A DNA stretch of 64,000 bases from contig NC_009379.1 in the NCBI RefSeq assembly GCF_000016345.1, positions 1,922,001 through 1,986,000 on the forward strand, given 5' to 3'. The stretch's first letter is position 1. Each line of letters begins with the position of its first letter. Both the position numbers and the translations under genes were made by a program. This DNA is from Polynucleobacter asymbioticus QLW-P1DMWA-1 (GTDB taxonomy: Bacteria > Pseudomonadota > Gammaproteobacteria > Burkholderiales > Burkholderiaceae). Positions 56,285-64,000 of this stretch are shown here, one piece after another. The notes beneath the pieces are model-generated. The model was not told the DNA's origin and did no database searches. It was given only the letters and a program-made list of their open reading frames with translations.

Positions 56285-57805
56285 ATGGCAACGAACTATT
56301 TAAAGAAAATTTTATCGGCTCGCGTCTATGACGTAGCTAGAGAAACCGAGCTCCAAGTAGCTCCCGAACTTACCAGGCGATTGGGCAACCAGGTCTTACT
56401 GAAAAGGGAGGATAACCAGCCGGTTTTTTCCTTCAAATTGCGTGGCGCCTATAACAAAATGGCCCATTTACCCTTGGAAGCCCTAAAACGCGGGGTAATT
56501 GCTGCTTCTGCAGGCAATCATGCACAAGGGGTAGCCCTTTCTGCCGCCAAAATGAAGTGCAAAGCAGTCATCGTGATGCCGGTTACCACCCCTAGCGTCA
56601 AAATTGATGCGGTAAAGGCCCGTGGCGGCTCTTGGGTCGAAATTATTCTGCACGGCGAATCCTATAGCGACGCTTTTAAGTATTCAGAAGTTCTGGGTAA
56701 AAAACGCGGCCTCACCTTCGTTCACCCGTTTGATGATCCTGACGTCATTGCCGGGCAAGGAACCATTGCTCACGAAATTTTTACGCAATATGAAAAACCC
56801 ATTGATGCAGTATTTGTGGCAATTGGTGGTGGCGGCTTAATTTCCGGAATTGGTGAATACATCAAAGCAGTGAGCCCAAAGACTAAAGTGATTGGCGTTC
56901 AAGCATCGGACTCTGATGCCATGAACCAATCTCTCAAAGCAAACAAGCGCATTGAAATGAAAGATGTCGGTTTATTCTCTGACGGCACTGCAGTAAAGCT
57001 AGTAGGCAAAGAAACCTTTCGCATTTGCAAAAAAGTGGTTGATGAAATCATCACCGTTGATACCGATGAAATCTGCGCAGCAATTAATGATGTGTTCACT
57101 GATACCCGTAGCATCCTTGAACCAGCAGGCGCACTAGCTATTGCAGGCATGAAGAAGTACGTCGAAAAGAAGCGTATTAAGAAGAAAACTTTAGTGGCTG
57201 TGGCTTGTGGAGCCAATATGAACTTTAGCCGCCTGCGCTTTGTAGCTGAACGTGCAGACGTTGGCGAGTTCCGTGAAGCGGTATTTGCTGTCACCATTCC
57301 TGAAGAGCGAGGATCACTCAAGCGCTTTTGTGAGTTACTTGGAAAACGCAACGTTACCGAATTTAATTATCGAATTGGCAACCAAAGTGAAGCACATATT
57401 TTTGTTGGTATTAGCACGCAAAAATCTGGTGATAGCGAAGTCATTGCCAAGCATTTCCGCAAAGCCAAATTTGCAACTATCGATCTGACGCATGATGAGT
57501 TAGCCAAGTCTCACTTACGCCACATGGTGGGTGGACATTCAGCACTCGCAAATGATGAGCTGTTGTACCGCTTTGAATTTCCAGAGCGCCCAGGTGCTTT
57601 GATGAAGTTCTTGACCAGCATGGCGCCCAATTGGAATATCAGCTTATTTCACTACCGCAATCATGGTGCAGACTATGGTCGCATTCTAGTAGGCCTACAA
57701 GTTCCTAAGAATGAGCAAAAGAAATTCCAAAACTTCTTGGCTAGTCTTGGCTATCCCCACTGGGATGAGACCAACAATCCTGCCTACCATCTCTTCCTTA
57801 AATAG
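56285..57805 (+). CDS. ilvA: Threonine ammonia-lyase, biosynthetic
   Basis: The 506-residue PLP enzyme makes 2-oxobutanoate for isoleucine. The PLP lysine lies in FSFKLRGAYNK (about residue 51), the phosphate-binding loop is GGGGLISG, and two C-terminal ACT-like regulatory domains (about 330-420 and 425-506) allow isoleucine/valine control. It is divergent from the dehydrogenase across 134 bp that hold the promoters of both. Confidence 0.96.
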   Translation: MATNYLKKILSARVYDVARETELQVAPELTRRLGNQVLLKREDNQPVFSFKLRGAYNKMAHLPLEALKRGVIAASAGNHAQGVALSAAKMKCKAVIVMPVTTPSVKIDAVKARGGSWVEIILHGESYSDAFKYSEVLGKKRGLTFVHPFDDPDVIAGQGTIAHEIFTQYEKPIDAVFVAIGGGGLISGIGEYIKAVSPKTKVIGVQASDSDAMNQSLKANKRIEMKDVGLFSDGTAVKLVGKETFRICKKVVDEIITVDTDEICAAINDVFTDTRSILEPAGALAIAGMKKYVEKKRIKKKTLVAVACGANMNFSRLRFVAERADVGEFREAVFAVTIPEERGSLKRFCELLGKRNVTEFNYRIGNQSEAHIFVGISTQKSGDSEVIAKHFRKAKFATIDLTHDELAKSHLRHMVGGHSALANDELLYRFEFPERPGALMKFLTSMAPNWNISLFHYRNHGADYGRILVGLQVPKNEQKKFQNFLASLGYPHWDETNNPAYHLFLK

Positions 57806-57816
57806 AACGTCATTAG

Positions 57817-58734
57817 ATGTCATACACACTCACCGGAAAACTCGTAGTTGCGATCTCCTCGCGCGCCCTGTTTGATTTTGAAGAAGAAAACCGCATTTTT
57901 GAATCAACCGATGACAGTGCGTATATGAAATTACAGCTTGAGCGTCTTGGTATCGCAGCTCAAAAGGGAGTTGCCTTTCCGTTAGTCAAAAAACTATTAG
58001 CCTTTAACGAGGAAGGTGAACAGCGAGTAGAGGTCGTTATCCTCTCCCGCAATGATCCAGTGAGTGGCTTAAGAGTGTTCCGCTCAGCTGAGCATCATGG
58101 CTTACATTTAGAGCGAGGTGTTTTCACTAGAGGGCGTCCACCGTATCACTATCTTCGCTCCTTACATGCCAATCTTTTCTTGTCTGCCAATGAAGATGAT
58201 GTCCGAGCCACGATTGATGCAGGCTTTCCAGCAGCCCGTGTGTTTCCAGAATCAAGCAAAACCGCTGAGTCTCATCCAAATGAAATTCGCATTGCTTTTG
58301 ACGGAGATGCGGTGCTCTTTTCGGATGAAGCTGAACAAGTGTTTCAGAAAAAAGGTTTAGAGGCATTTGTCGACCATGAAAGCAAAAAGGTCGACATCCC
58401 ACTTCCGCCTGGACCCTTCAAGCCCTTGCTAGAAGCACTGCACAGGCTACAGCGGTCTACTAGTGAAAATGGTATGCGTATTCGTACCGCATTAGTAACG
58501 GCTCGCTCTGCACCCGCACATGAACGTGCAATTCGTACTCTCATGGCTTGGGGTATTGATGTTGATGAAGCGATGTTCTTGGGCGGCCTGTCGAAAAGCG
58601 AATTTCTGCGAGAATACGAACCTGATTTCTTCTTTGATGATCAAACGGGTCACTGTCAATCAGCAGCTTCGGTAGCACCCACAGGCCATGTAGTATCCGG
58701 CGTTTCTAATAGACCTAAAAAGTCAGTCAAATAA
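57817..58734 (+). CDS. Cytosolic 5'-nucleotidase
   Basis: The 305-residue protein belongs to the bacterial 5'-nucleotidase family PF06189. It shows the family motifs VEVVILSRNDPVSGLRVF, FTRGRPPYHYLR, IAFDGDAVLFSDEAE, ALVTARSAPAHERAIRTL and FFFDDQTGHC. It would dephosphorylate nucleoside monophosphates in the cytoplasm. It sits 11 bp after ilvA and before queF. Confidence 0.88.
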   Translation: MSYTLTGKLVVAISSRALFDFEEENRIFESTDDSAYMKLQLERLGIAAQKGVAFPLVKKLLAFNEEGEQRVEVVILSRNDPVSGLRVFRSAEHHGLHLERGVFTRGRPPYHYLRSLHANLFLSANEDDVRATIDAGFPAARVFPESSKTAESHPNEIRIAFDGDAVLFSDEAEQVFQKKGLEAFVDHESKKVDIPLPPGPFKPLLEALHRLQRSTSENGMRIRTALVTARSAPAHERAIRTLMAWGIDVDEAMFLGGLSKSEFLREYEPDFFFDDQTGHCQSAASVAPTGHVVSGVSNRPKKSVK

Positions 58735-58751
58735 CGGAGTTAGTGAACCTC

Positions 58752-59579
58752 ATGGCCACATTACCTCTCGGACAATCTACGCAATATCCGGATCAATATG
58801 ATCCAAGCTTACTATTCCCAATTCCCCGCACTGAAAACCGCGCGAAACTAGGGCTTAAAGAGGGACAAGCATTGCCGTTTGTGGGCATTGATATTTGGAA
58901 TGCATTTGAGTTGAGTTGGCTTAATCAAAAAGGTAAACCACAAATAGCACTAGCTGAGTTCCAGATCCCAGCTGACTCACCCAACATGATTGAGTCCAAA
59001 TCATTCAAGCTTTATCTCAACAGCCTAAACAGTGCTCGCTTTGAAGATGAGGGTCAAGTCAAAGATCGCCTCATCACGGACTTATCTGCAGTTGCCGGCA
59101 GCAAGGTCGCCACTCGTATTCATTCGACTGAAGCCGTTTCAAAAAAGGGAATGCAAGAAATGAGTGGCATTCTGATGGATCGTCTTGATATTGAGATAGA
59201 TCCACATCTCCCGGCTGACCCTAGCCTACTGGGTGTGAATGAGTCTTTTGGTCCGATTGAACAATGCCTCGTTTCCCATTTACTGAAATCCAATTGCCCC
59301 GTTACAGGACAGCCTGATTGGGCCAGCGTGCAGATTCGTTATCAAGGTAGGCCCATTCTCGAGGAAGGTCTATTGCGTTACTTAATTGGCTTTAGGCAAT
59401 TAGGAGAATTTCATGAGCATTGCGTTGAGACCATCTTTACCGATATCAAGCGTCAGTGCAAACCAGAAAAGCTTTCTGTATATGCACGCTACACCAGACG
59501 TGGCGGCTTAGATATTAATCCCTTCCGAACCGATCACAACTCCCCATGGCCAGAAAATACTCGCCATGCGCGCCAATAA
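58752..59579 (+). CDS. queF: NADPH-dependent 7-cyano-7-deazaguanine reductase QueF
   Basis: The 275-residue long-form QueF reduces preQ0 to preQ1 in queuosine synthesis. Substrate and NADPH residues appear in ESKSFKLYLNS, the catalytic cysteine in NCPVTGQPDW, and FHEHCVETIF completes the site. The ATG at 58752 is taken as start; a GTG at 58743 with GGAG 3 bp away is possible but too close to its ribosome site. Confidence 0.94.
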   Translation: MATLPLGQSTQYPDQYDPSLLFPIPRTENRAKLGLKEGQALPFVGIDIWNAFELSWLNQKGKPQIALAEFQIPADSPNMIESKSFKLYLNSLNSARFEDEGQVKDRLITDLSAVAGSKVATRIHSTEAVSKKGMQEMSGILMDRLDIEIDPHLPADPSLLGVNESFGPIEQCLVSHLLKSNCPVTGQPDWASVQIRYQGRPILEEGLLRYLIGFRQLGEFHEHCVETIFTDIKRQCKPEKLSVYARYTRRGGLDINPFRTDHNSPWPENTRHARQ

Positions 59580-59613
59580 AAAACCCCTTGTAGGAAATCC
59601 TAGAAGGGGTTTT
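59580..59613. terminator. Bidirectional terminator between queF and ssb
   Basis: AAAACCCCTT (59580-59589) pairs with AAGGGGTTTT (59604-59613), and an inner TAGGA/TCCTA stem extends the hairpin to 15 bp with one G-G mismatch. T-rich tails flank both sides. It ends convergent transcripts. Confidence 0.85.
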
Positions 59614-59651
59614 GGTTTTCAAACAACAACTAGTTGATGTTTGATCAATAA

Positions 59652-60107
59652 TTAAAACGGAATATCGTCATCCATTGCACCAAGTGATGCAGCATTCGAT
59701 GCAGATGGAGCAGACTGCTCAGCCGGCTTTGAACGCGCATAGCTTTCGCCACCATCACCACTTCCGCCAACTGGCTTACCACCAAGCATTTGCATAGTTT
59801 CTGCAACGATCTCAGTGGAATATTTTTCTTGACCACTAGCGTCAGTCCATTTTCGGGTGCGCAAACGACCTTCAACATAAACCTGTGAACCTTTTTTAAG
59901 GTACTGACCAGCGATTTCTGCAAGCTTGCCAAAGAATGCAACGCGGTGCCATTCTGTGGTTTCTTTCATTTCGCCAGTTTGTTTGTCTTTGTAGCGGTCT
60001 GAAGTTGCTACTGAAATATTTGTAACGGCGTCGCCGCTTGGCATGTAACGCGTTTCTGGATCACGTCCGACGTTACCTACGATGATGACCTTATTTACCG
60101 AAGCCAT
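59652..60107 (-). CDS. ssb: Single-stranded DNA-binding protein
   Basis: The 151-residue protein has the OB-fold start [20 protein letters not shown], the [30 protein letters not shown] core, a Gly/Ser-rich linker and the acidic partner-binding tip MDDDIPF. It lies downstream of an MFS gene on the minus strand; no canonical LexA dyad was seen upstream. Confidence 0.96.
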   Translation of the reverse strand: MASVNKVIIVGNVGRDPETRYMPSGDAVTNISVATSDRYKDKQTGEMKETTEWHRVAFFGKLAEIAGQYLKKGSQVYVEGRLRTRKWTDASGQEKYSTEIVAETMQMLGGKPVGGSGDGGESYARSKPAEQSAPSASNAASLGAMDDDIPF

Positions 60108-60188
60108 GTTGTCTCCCGAAGAAAAATACTGCTGTTATTACTACTAAAAAATAAACTGCTCGCTTTAATTAAATCAATGGAGCTGCGG

Positions 60189-61373
60189 CTATGTCGTCGT
60201 GGCTACATCCTTGGATTCTGTTGCTCTCGTTGGCATTTCGCCCATCGACCAAGCAATTATAAGCCAGCAAACTAGGAGGGCTGCGCCCATCGCAAAGACC
60301 GATAAATCACCATGGCTATCCATTAAATAACCCCCAATAACAGCACCTGAGAACAGGCCAATCGATTGGGTAGTGTTGTATACACCCAAAGCGGTACCTT
60401 TAGATTCTTTGGCAAATCGAGATACCAAGGATGGCTGCAAAGCTTCTAGTAAATTAAAGCCCACAAAATAAACGAGTAGTGCACTTGCAATTGTCATTAC
60501 CGAATTTGCTTGTGTAAAGATCATTTCAGCAATCAGCAGTAAAACAATCGCAACTAACAACACTGTTCTTAACTGCTGTTTCTTTTCTCCGTAAATTATT
60601 GCCGGAGCCATAAAGACAAATGAGAGCAGTACTACAGGAAGATAAATTTCCCAATGAGAAGAAAGCGGTAAGCCTGCTTGAACTAGCAAACGAGGTACTA
60701 CTAAGAACATCGCTACTTGAGTGGCATGCAATACAAAGACACCAAGATTCAAGCGCATTAATTCAGGACGGAAGAAAACTTCCTTTAATGAAGCTTGTTG
60801 AACTCTTACTTCAGGTTTGCTCGTGGGTAAAACGTAATACGTTACGAACATGGCAATAACGCCTAATACCGCCAGAACAACGAAAATTCCACTAAGGCTA
60901 ATTGCGCGATATATGGGGGCAGCGATCACCAAAGACAGAGCAAAGGAAAGGGCAATACTGCCACCAACCAAAGCCATCGCTCGAGTACGAACCTGTTCAC
61001 GTGTGAGATCGGCTACCCACGCAGAAATGGCCGCTGAGACCGCTCCAGCACCCATCACCCCGCGCCCAATCGCAATCCAGAGCAAATCGTCCTTGGCGGC
61101 ACAGATCAAGGCGCCAGCAATAAATAAGGACAGACCCCACAAAACAACCGGTTTACGCCCAATTCGGTCCGATAAACGGCCTAAAGGAATGTAAAAACAG
61201 GCCTGCACAATATTGAAGATGCCCAAGGTCAAGCCCACCCAAAGTGCATGCTCGCCACCAGGCAGGCCATGGGCGTGGATGCTAAAGATGGGCAATAGCA
61301 AAAATAGACCCAGCATACGGAGGCCAAAAATGCCTGCTAAGGCGAGAGTGGAGCGAAGTTCAGAAGGATTCAT
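60189..61373 (-). CDS. MFS transporter (YajR-like)
   Basis: The 394-residue protein has twelve hydrophobic segments and the loop 2-3 signature GRLSDRIGRKPVV. The motif VMGAGAVSAAISAWVADLT in TM4-5 is typical of drug:H+ antiporters. It lacks the C-terminal YAM domain of E. coli YajR. Substrate unknown. It lies between ssb and the divergent uvrA, 37 bp from the latter's start. Confidence 0.88.
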   Translation of the reverse strand: MNPSELRSTLALAGIFGLRMLGLFLLLPIFSIHAHGLPGGEHALWVGLTLGIFNIVQACFYIPLGRLSDRIGRKPVVLWGLSLFIAGALICAAKDDLLWIAIGRGVMGAGAVSAAISAWVADLTREQVRTRAMALVGGSIALSFALSLVIAAPIYRAISLSGIFVVLAVLGVIAMFVTYYVLPTSKPEVRVQQASLKEVFFRPELMRLNLGVFVLHATQVAMFLVVPRLLVQAGLPLSSHWEIYLPVVLLSFVFMAPAIIYGEKKQQLRTVLLVAIVLLLIAEMIFTQANSVMTIASALLVYFVGFNLLEALQPSLVSRFAKESKGTALGVYNTTQSIGLFSGAVIGGYLMDSHGDLSVFAMGAALLVCWLIIAWSMGEMPTRATESKDVATTT

Positions 61374-61410
61374 GGGAAAGAGCTATATTAACAAGTTACG
61401 CTAAAAAATC

Positions 61411-64000
61411 ATGAATAACGAAATCAAGATCCGCGGTGCCCGCACCCACAACCTCAAAAACATCAATCTAGACATCCCTAGAGAGAAACTGGTCGTCCTT
61501 ACTGGCCTCTCTGGTTCGGGCAAGAGCTCACTGGCTTTTGACACCCTTTATGCCGAGGGTCAACGCCGCTACGTTGAATCCCTCTCAGCTTATGCTCGTC
61601 AGTTTTTACAACTCATGGAAAAACCAGACGTCGATACGATTGAAGGTCTTTCGCCTGCGATTTCAATTGAGCAAAAAGCAACAAGCCACAACCCTCGCTC
61701 AACCGTTGGTACCGTCACTGAAATTCATGATTACTTGCGCTTACTCTTTGCACGTGCAGGAACACCCCACTGCCCAGAACATGACCTTCCTTTAGAGGCA
61801 CAAAGTGTCTCGCAAATGGTTGATACCGTATTGTCAATGCCAGAAGACACTAAGCTCATGATTCTTGCGCCCGTAGTCAGTGAGCGCAAAGGTGAGTTTG
61901 TTGACCTCTTTCAAGATTTACAAGCACAAGGCTTTGTTCGTTTTCGCGTTCGCTCAGGTGGTGGTACAGCCAACGCTGCTAAAGCAGAGATTTTTGAAGT
62001 TGATCAATTACCTACGCTAAAGAAAAATGACAAACACTCAATCGAAGTAGTGGTTGATCGAATTAAAGTTCGTCCAGATATTCAACAACGTTTAGCGGAA
62101 TCTTTCGAAACCTCCTTACGCTTAGCGGATGGCAAGGCAATGATTGTGGATATGGACACTGGCAAAGAGATGATTTTCTCTAGTAAATTTGCCTGTCCAG
62201 TTTGCTCTTATTCCTTACAAGAATTAGAGCCTCGCTTATTCTCATTTAATAACCCGATGGGCGCCTGCCCTTCCTGCGACGGCCTAGGTCACCAGTCCTT
62301 CTTTGATCCTAAGCGAATCGTAGCTCACCCCGATTTATCACTAGCTTCTGGCGCTATCAAAGGCTGGGATCGCCGTAATCAGTTCTACTTCAAACTCCTT
62401 CAAACTCTTGCAAAGCATGGTGGGTTTGACGTTGAGAAACCGTTTGAGACATTAAATAAGAAACAGCAAGATTTGATTTTGCTTGGCTCTGGTGATGTCA
62501 CCATTCCATTTGAATATATCAATGAGCGTGGCAAAAATAGTATTCGCGAACATGCCTTTGAAGGTATTGTTGCCAACTTTGAGAGACGCTACCGCGAAAC
62601 CGATTCCATGACGGTTCGCGAAGAACTCTCTCGCTATCAAAATGTGCAAACTTGCCCAGAATGTAAAGGCAGTCGTTTACGCAAAGAAGCACGTTTTGTC
62701 AAAGTGGGTGATAAAAAACAATCACGCGCTATTTATGAAATTAGCGCTCTTCCACTGAAAGAAGCTAAAGAATATTTTGAAACCCTTGAGCTCAAGGGTG
62801 CCAAACGAGAAATCGCCGACAAGATTGTGAAAGAAATCGGTGCTCGCCTACGCTTTTTAAATGATGTCGGCCTCGATTACCTGTCTTTAGAGCGAAGCGC
62901 TGATACCCTTTCTGGTGGCGAAGCTCAGCGTATTCGACTAGCATCCCAAATTGGCTCTGGCCTAACGGGTGTGATGTATGTTTTAGATGAACCCTCTATT
63001 GGATTACATCAACGCGACAATGATCGCCTCATTGGCACCCTCAAACATTTACGAGATCTTGGTAATAGCGTTCTCGTAGTTGAGCATGATGAAGATATGA
63101 TTCGCGCCTCTGATTGGGTAATTGACATTGGCCCTGGTGCCGGCATTCATGGTGGTGAGGTCGTTGCTCAAGGTACGCCGGCAGAAGTAGAAGCAAACTT
63201 GAATTCCTTAACCGGTGCTTACCTGGCTGGCCGTGAGGCAATTGCCGTTCCAGAAAAACGGATTCCAGTAAGCGATCGTTTCTTAGAAATTATTGGCGCA
63301 CGTGGGAATAATTTGCAATCTGTTCATGCAAAGATTCCAGTAGGTTTATTAACTTGCGTGACTGGCGTATCGGGCTCTGGTAAATCCACACTCATTAATG
63401 ACACCTTGCATCATGCAGTTGCTCAACATTTATATGGCTCCAATGCAGAGCCAGCAGCTCATGATGCGATCAAAGGCCTAGAGCATTTTGATAAAGTCAT
63501 TAGCGTTGATCAGTCACCTATTGGTAGGACACCTCGTTCTAATCCGGCCACCTATACGGGCCTGTTTACTCCAATCAGAGAACTCTTTGCTGGCGTTCCC
63601 GCATCACGTGAGCGCGGCTACGAAGCCGGGCGCTTCTCCTTTAACGTAAAGGGTGGGCGCTGTGATTCATGTGAAGGCGATGGCGTAATTAAGGTAGAAA
63701 TGCACTTCTTGCCGGATGTGTATGTGCCTTGCGATGTATGTCATGGCAAACGTTATAACCGTGAAACTCTGGATATACGCTACAAAGGCAAAAATATCCA
63801 CGAAGTACTTTCCATGACCATTGAGCAAGCCTTTGAATTCTTCGAAGCGGTGCCGGTCGTTAAACGCAAACTGAAAACACTATTAGATGTCGGCTTAGGT
63901 TATGTAAAGCTGGGACAAAGTGCTACCACTCTATCGGGTGGTGAAGCGCAACGCGTCAAGCTATCGCTAGAACTTTCTAAGCGCGATACAGGGCGCACTC
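61411..64000 (+). CDS. uvrA: UvrABC excinuclease subunit A (3' end beyond window)
   Basis: The frame starts at the ATG at 61411 and runs open to the window edge, about 863 codons of an expected ~945. UvrA recognises bulky DNA lesions as a dimer. Visible are Walker [14 protein letters not shown], the first zinc module (CPVC ... CPSC), signature [22 protein letters not shown], second Walker [14 protein letters not shown], and the C-terminal zinc module CDSCEGDG ... CDVCHGK. The second signature [13 protein letters not shown] is reached near the edge. Only the last ~80 residues are missing. Confidence 0.96.
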   Translation, partial: MNNEIKIRGARTHNLKNINLDIPREKLVVLTGLSGSGKSSLAFDTLYAEGQRRYVESLSAYARQFLQLMEKPDVDTIEGLSPAISIEQKATSHNPRSTVGTVTEIHDYLRLLFARAGTPHCPEHDLPLEAQSVSQMVDTVLSMPEDTKLMILAPVVSERKGEFVDLFQDLQAQGFVRFRVRSGGGTANAAKAEIFEVDQLPTLKKNDKHSIEVVVDRIKVRPDIQQRLAESFETSLRLADGKAMIVDMDTGKEMIFSSKFACPVCSYSLQELEPRLFSFNNPMGACPSCDGLGHQSFFDPKRIVAHPDLSLASGAIKGWDRRNQFYFKLLQTLAKHGGFDVEKPFETLNKKQQDLILLGSGDVTIPFEYINERGKNSIREHAFEGIVANFERRYRETDSMTVREELSRYQNVQTCPECKGSRLRKEARFVKVGDKKQSRAIYEISALPLKEAKEYFETLELKGAKREIADKIVKEIGARLRFLNDVGLDYLSLERSADTLSGGEAQRIRLASQIGSGLTGVMYVLDEPSIGLHQRDNDRLIGTLKHLRDLGNSVLVVEHDEDMIRASDWVIDIGPGAGIHGGEVVAQGTPAEVEANLNSLTGAYLAGREAIAVPEKRIPVSDRFLEIIGARGNNLQSVHAKIPVGLLTCVTGVSGSGKSTLINDTLHHAVAQHLYGSNAEPAAHDAIKGLEHFDKVISVDQSPIGRTPRSNPATYTGLFTPIRELFAGVPASRERGYEAGRFSFNVKGGRCDSCEGDGVIKVEMHFLPDVYVPCDVCHGKRYNRETLDIRYKGKNIHEVLSMTIEQAFEFFEAVPVVKRKLKTLLDVGLGYVKLGQSATTLSGGEAQRVKLSLELSKRDTGRT

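Noticed and set aside
60108..60188. SOS box upstream of ssb
   Set aside because: A CTG followed by an AT-rich stretch is present, but the matching CAG half-site is missing.
61374..61410. SOS box between the MFS gene and uvrA
   Set aside because: No CTG-N10-CAG-like dyad is present in the 37-bp gap.
1..64000. CRISPR arrays, insertion sequences, rRNA operons, toxin-antitoxin or restriction systems
   Set aside because: Reading through the window showed no spaced repeat array, no transposase other than the tyrosine recombinase, and no recognisable defence gene pair.

Overview
The window is bacterial chromosome from a betaproteobacterium, most likely Polynucleobacter (Burkholderiaceae). The basis is gene order (lptD-surA-pdxA-rsmA opposite amgK-murU; miaB-ybeY-ybeX-lnt-glyQS-gmhB-plsC; rplM-rpsI-argC-erpA), the close resemblance of the proteins to that group as I know it, a moderate GC content, and very tight gene packing. 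Nearly all of it is core genome. The clearly accessory part is the left end.

Layout. 1-1.8 kb: end of an integrated element, with a tyrosine recombinase gene facing away from a tRNA (CAU anticodon) whose 3' end is the probable attachment site. 1.9-10.5 kb: small, loosely organised genes (secreted proteins including one built of 13-residue repeats, a MOSC protein, an MHS-family transporter with a large periplasmic insert, a TRIC-type channel, maleylacetoacetate isomerase, gamma carbonic anhydrase, a Rap1a-like protein, a glycine-zipper lipoprotein, OsmC, rhodanese, a putative Na+/H+ antiporter), with an apparent 3' relic of an ammonium transporter gene at 7.4-7.5 kb. 10.5-19.2 kb: tRNA modification, rRNA maturation and envelope run miaB-ybeY-ybeX-lnt-glyQ-glyS-gmhB-plsC. 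19.2-25 kb (minus): LPS and outer-membrane assembly operon lptD-surA-pdxA-rsmA. 25-34.6 kb (plus): amgK-murU (cell-wall sugar recycling), pepP-ubiH, dusB-fis, purH and ruvCAB. 34.6-45.4 kb: tyrS, anmK, erpA, argC, rpsI, rplM, a candidate small RNA, an OsmC protein, RNase P RNA, pyrC, glycerate kinase, an ATM1-type ABC exporter and nudB. 45.4-56.2 kb (minus): aspS, a DUF502 protein, ubiB, ubiJ-like, a Tim44-like protein, ubiE, a DUF971 protein and a 1279-residue FAD/Fe-S dehydrogenase. 56.3-64 kb: ilvA, a 5'-nucleotidase, queF, ssb, an MFS transporter and uvrA, which runs off the right edge.

Connections. Ubiquinone synthesis is spread over ubiH, ubiE, ubiJ-like and ubiB. Cell-wall recycling is represented by anmK, amgK and murU. 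Envelope biogenesis is represented by lnt, gmhB, plsC, lptD and surA. DNA repair is represented by ruvCAB, ssb and uvrA.

The most interesting non-coding object is a roughly 100-nt candidate small RNA on the minus strand at 39635-39736. It has a well-spaced sigma70-type promoter, three hairpins, two anti-Shine-Dalgarno-like C-rich motifs in its linker, and a strong terminator. No CRISPR array, IS element or rRNA gene was seen. I did not find an undescribed multi-gene system; the most novel leads are the small RNA, the repeat protein at 2.4 kb, the transporter insert and the transporter-gene relic.
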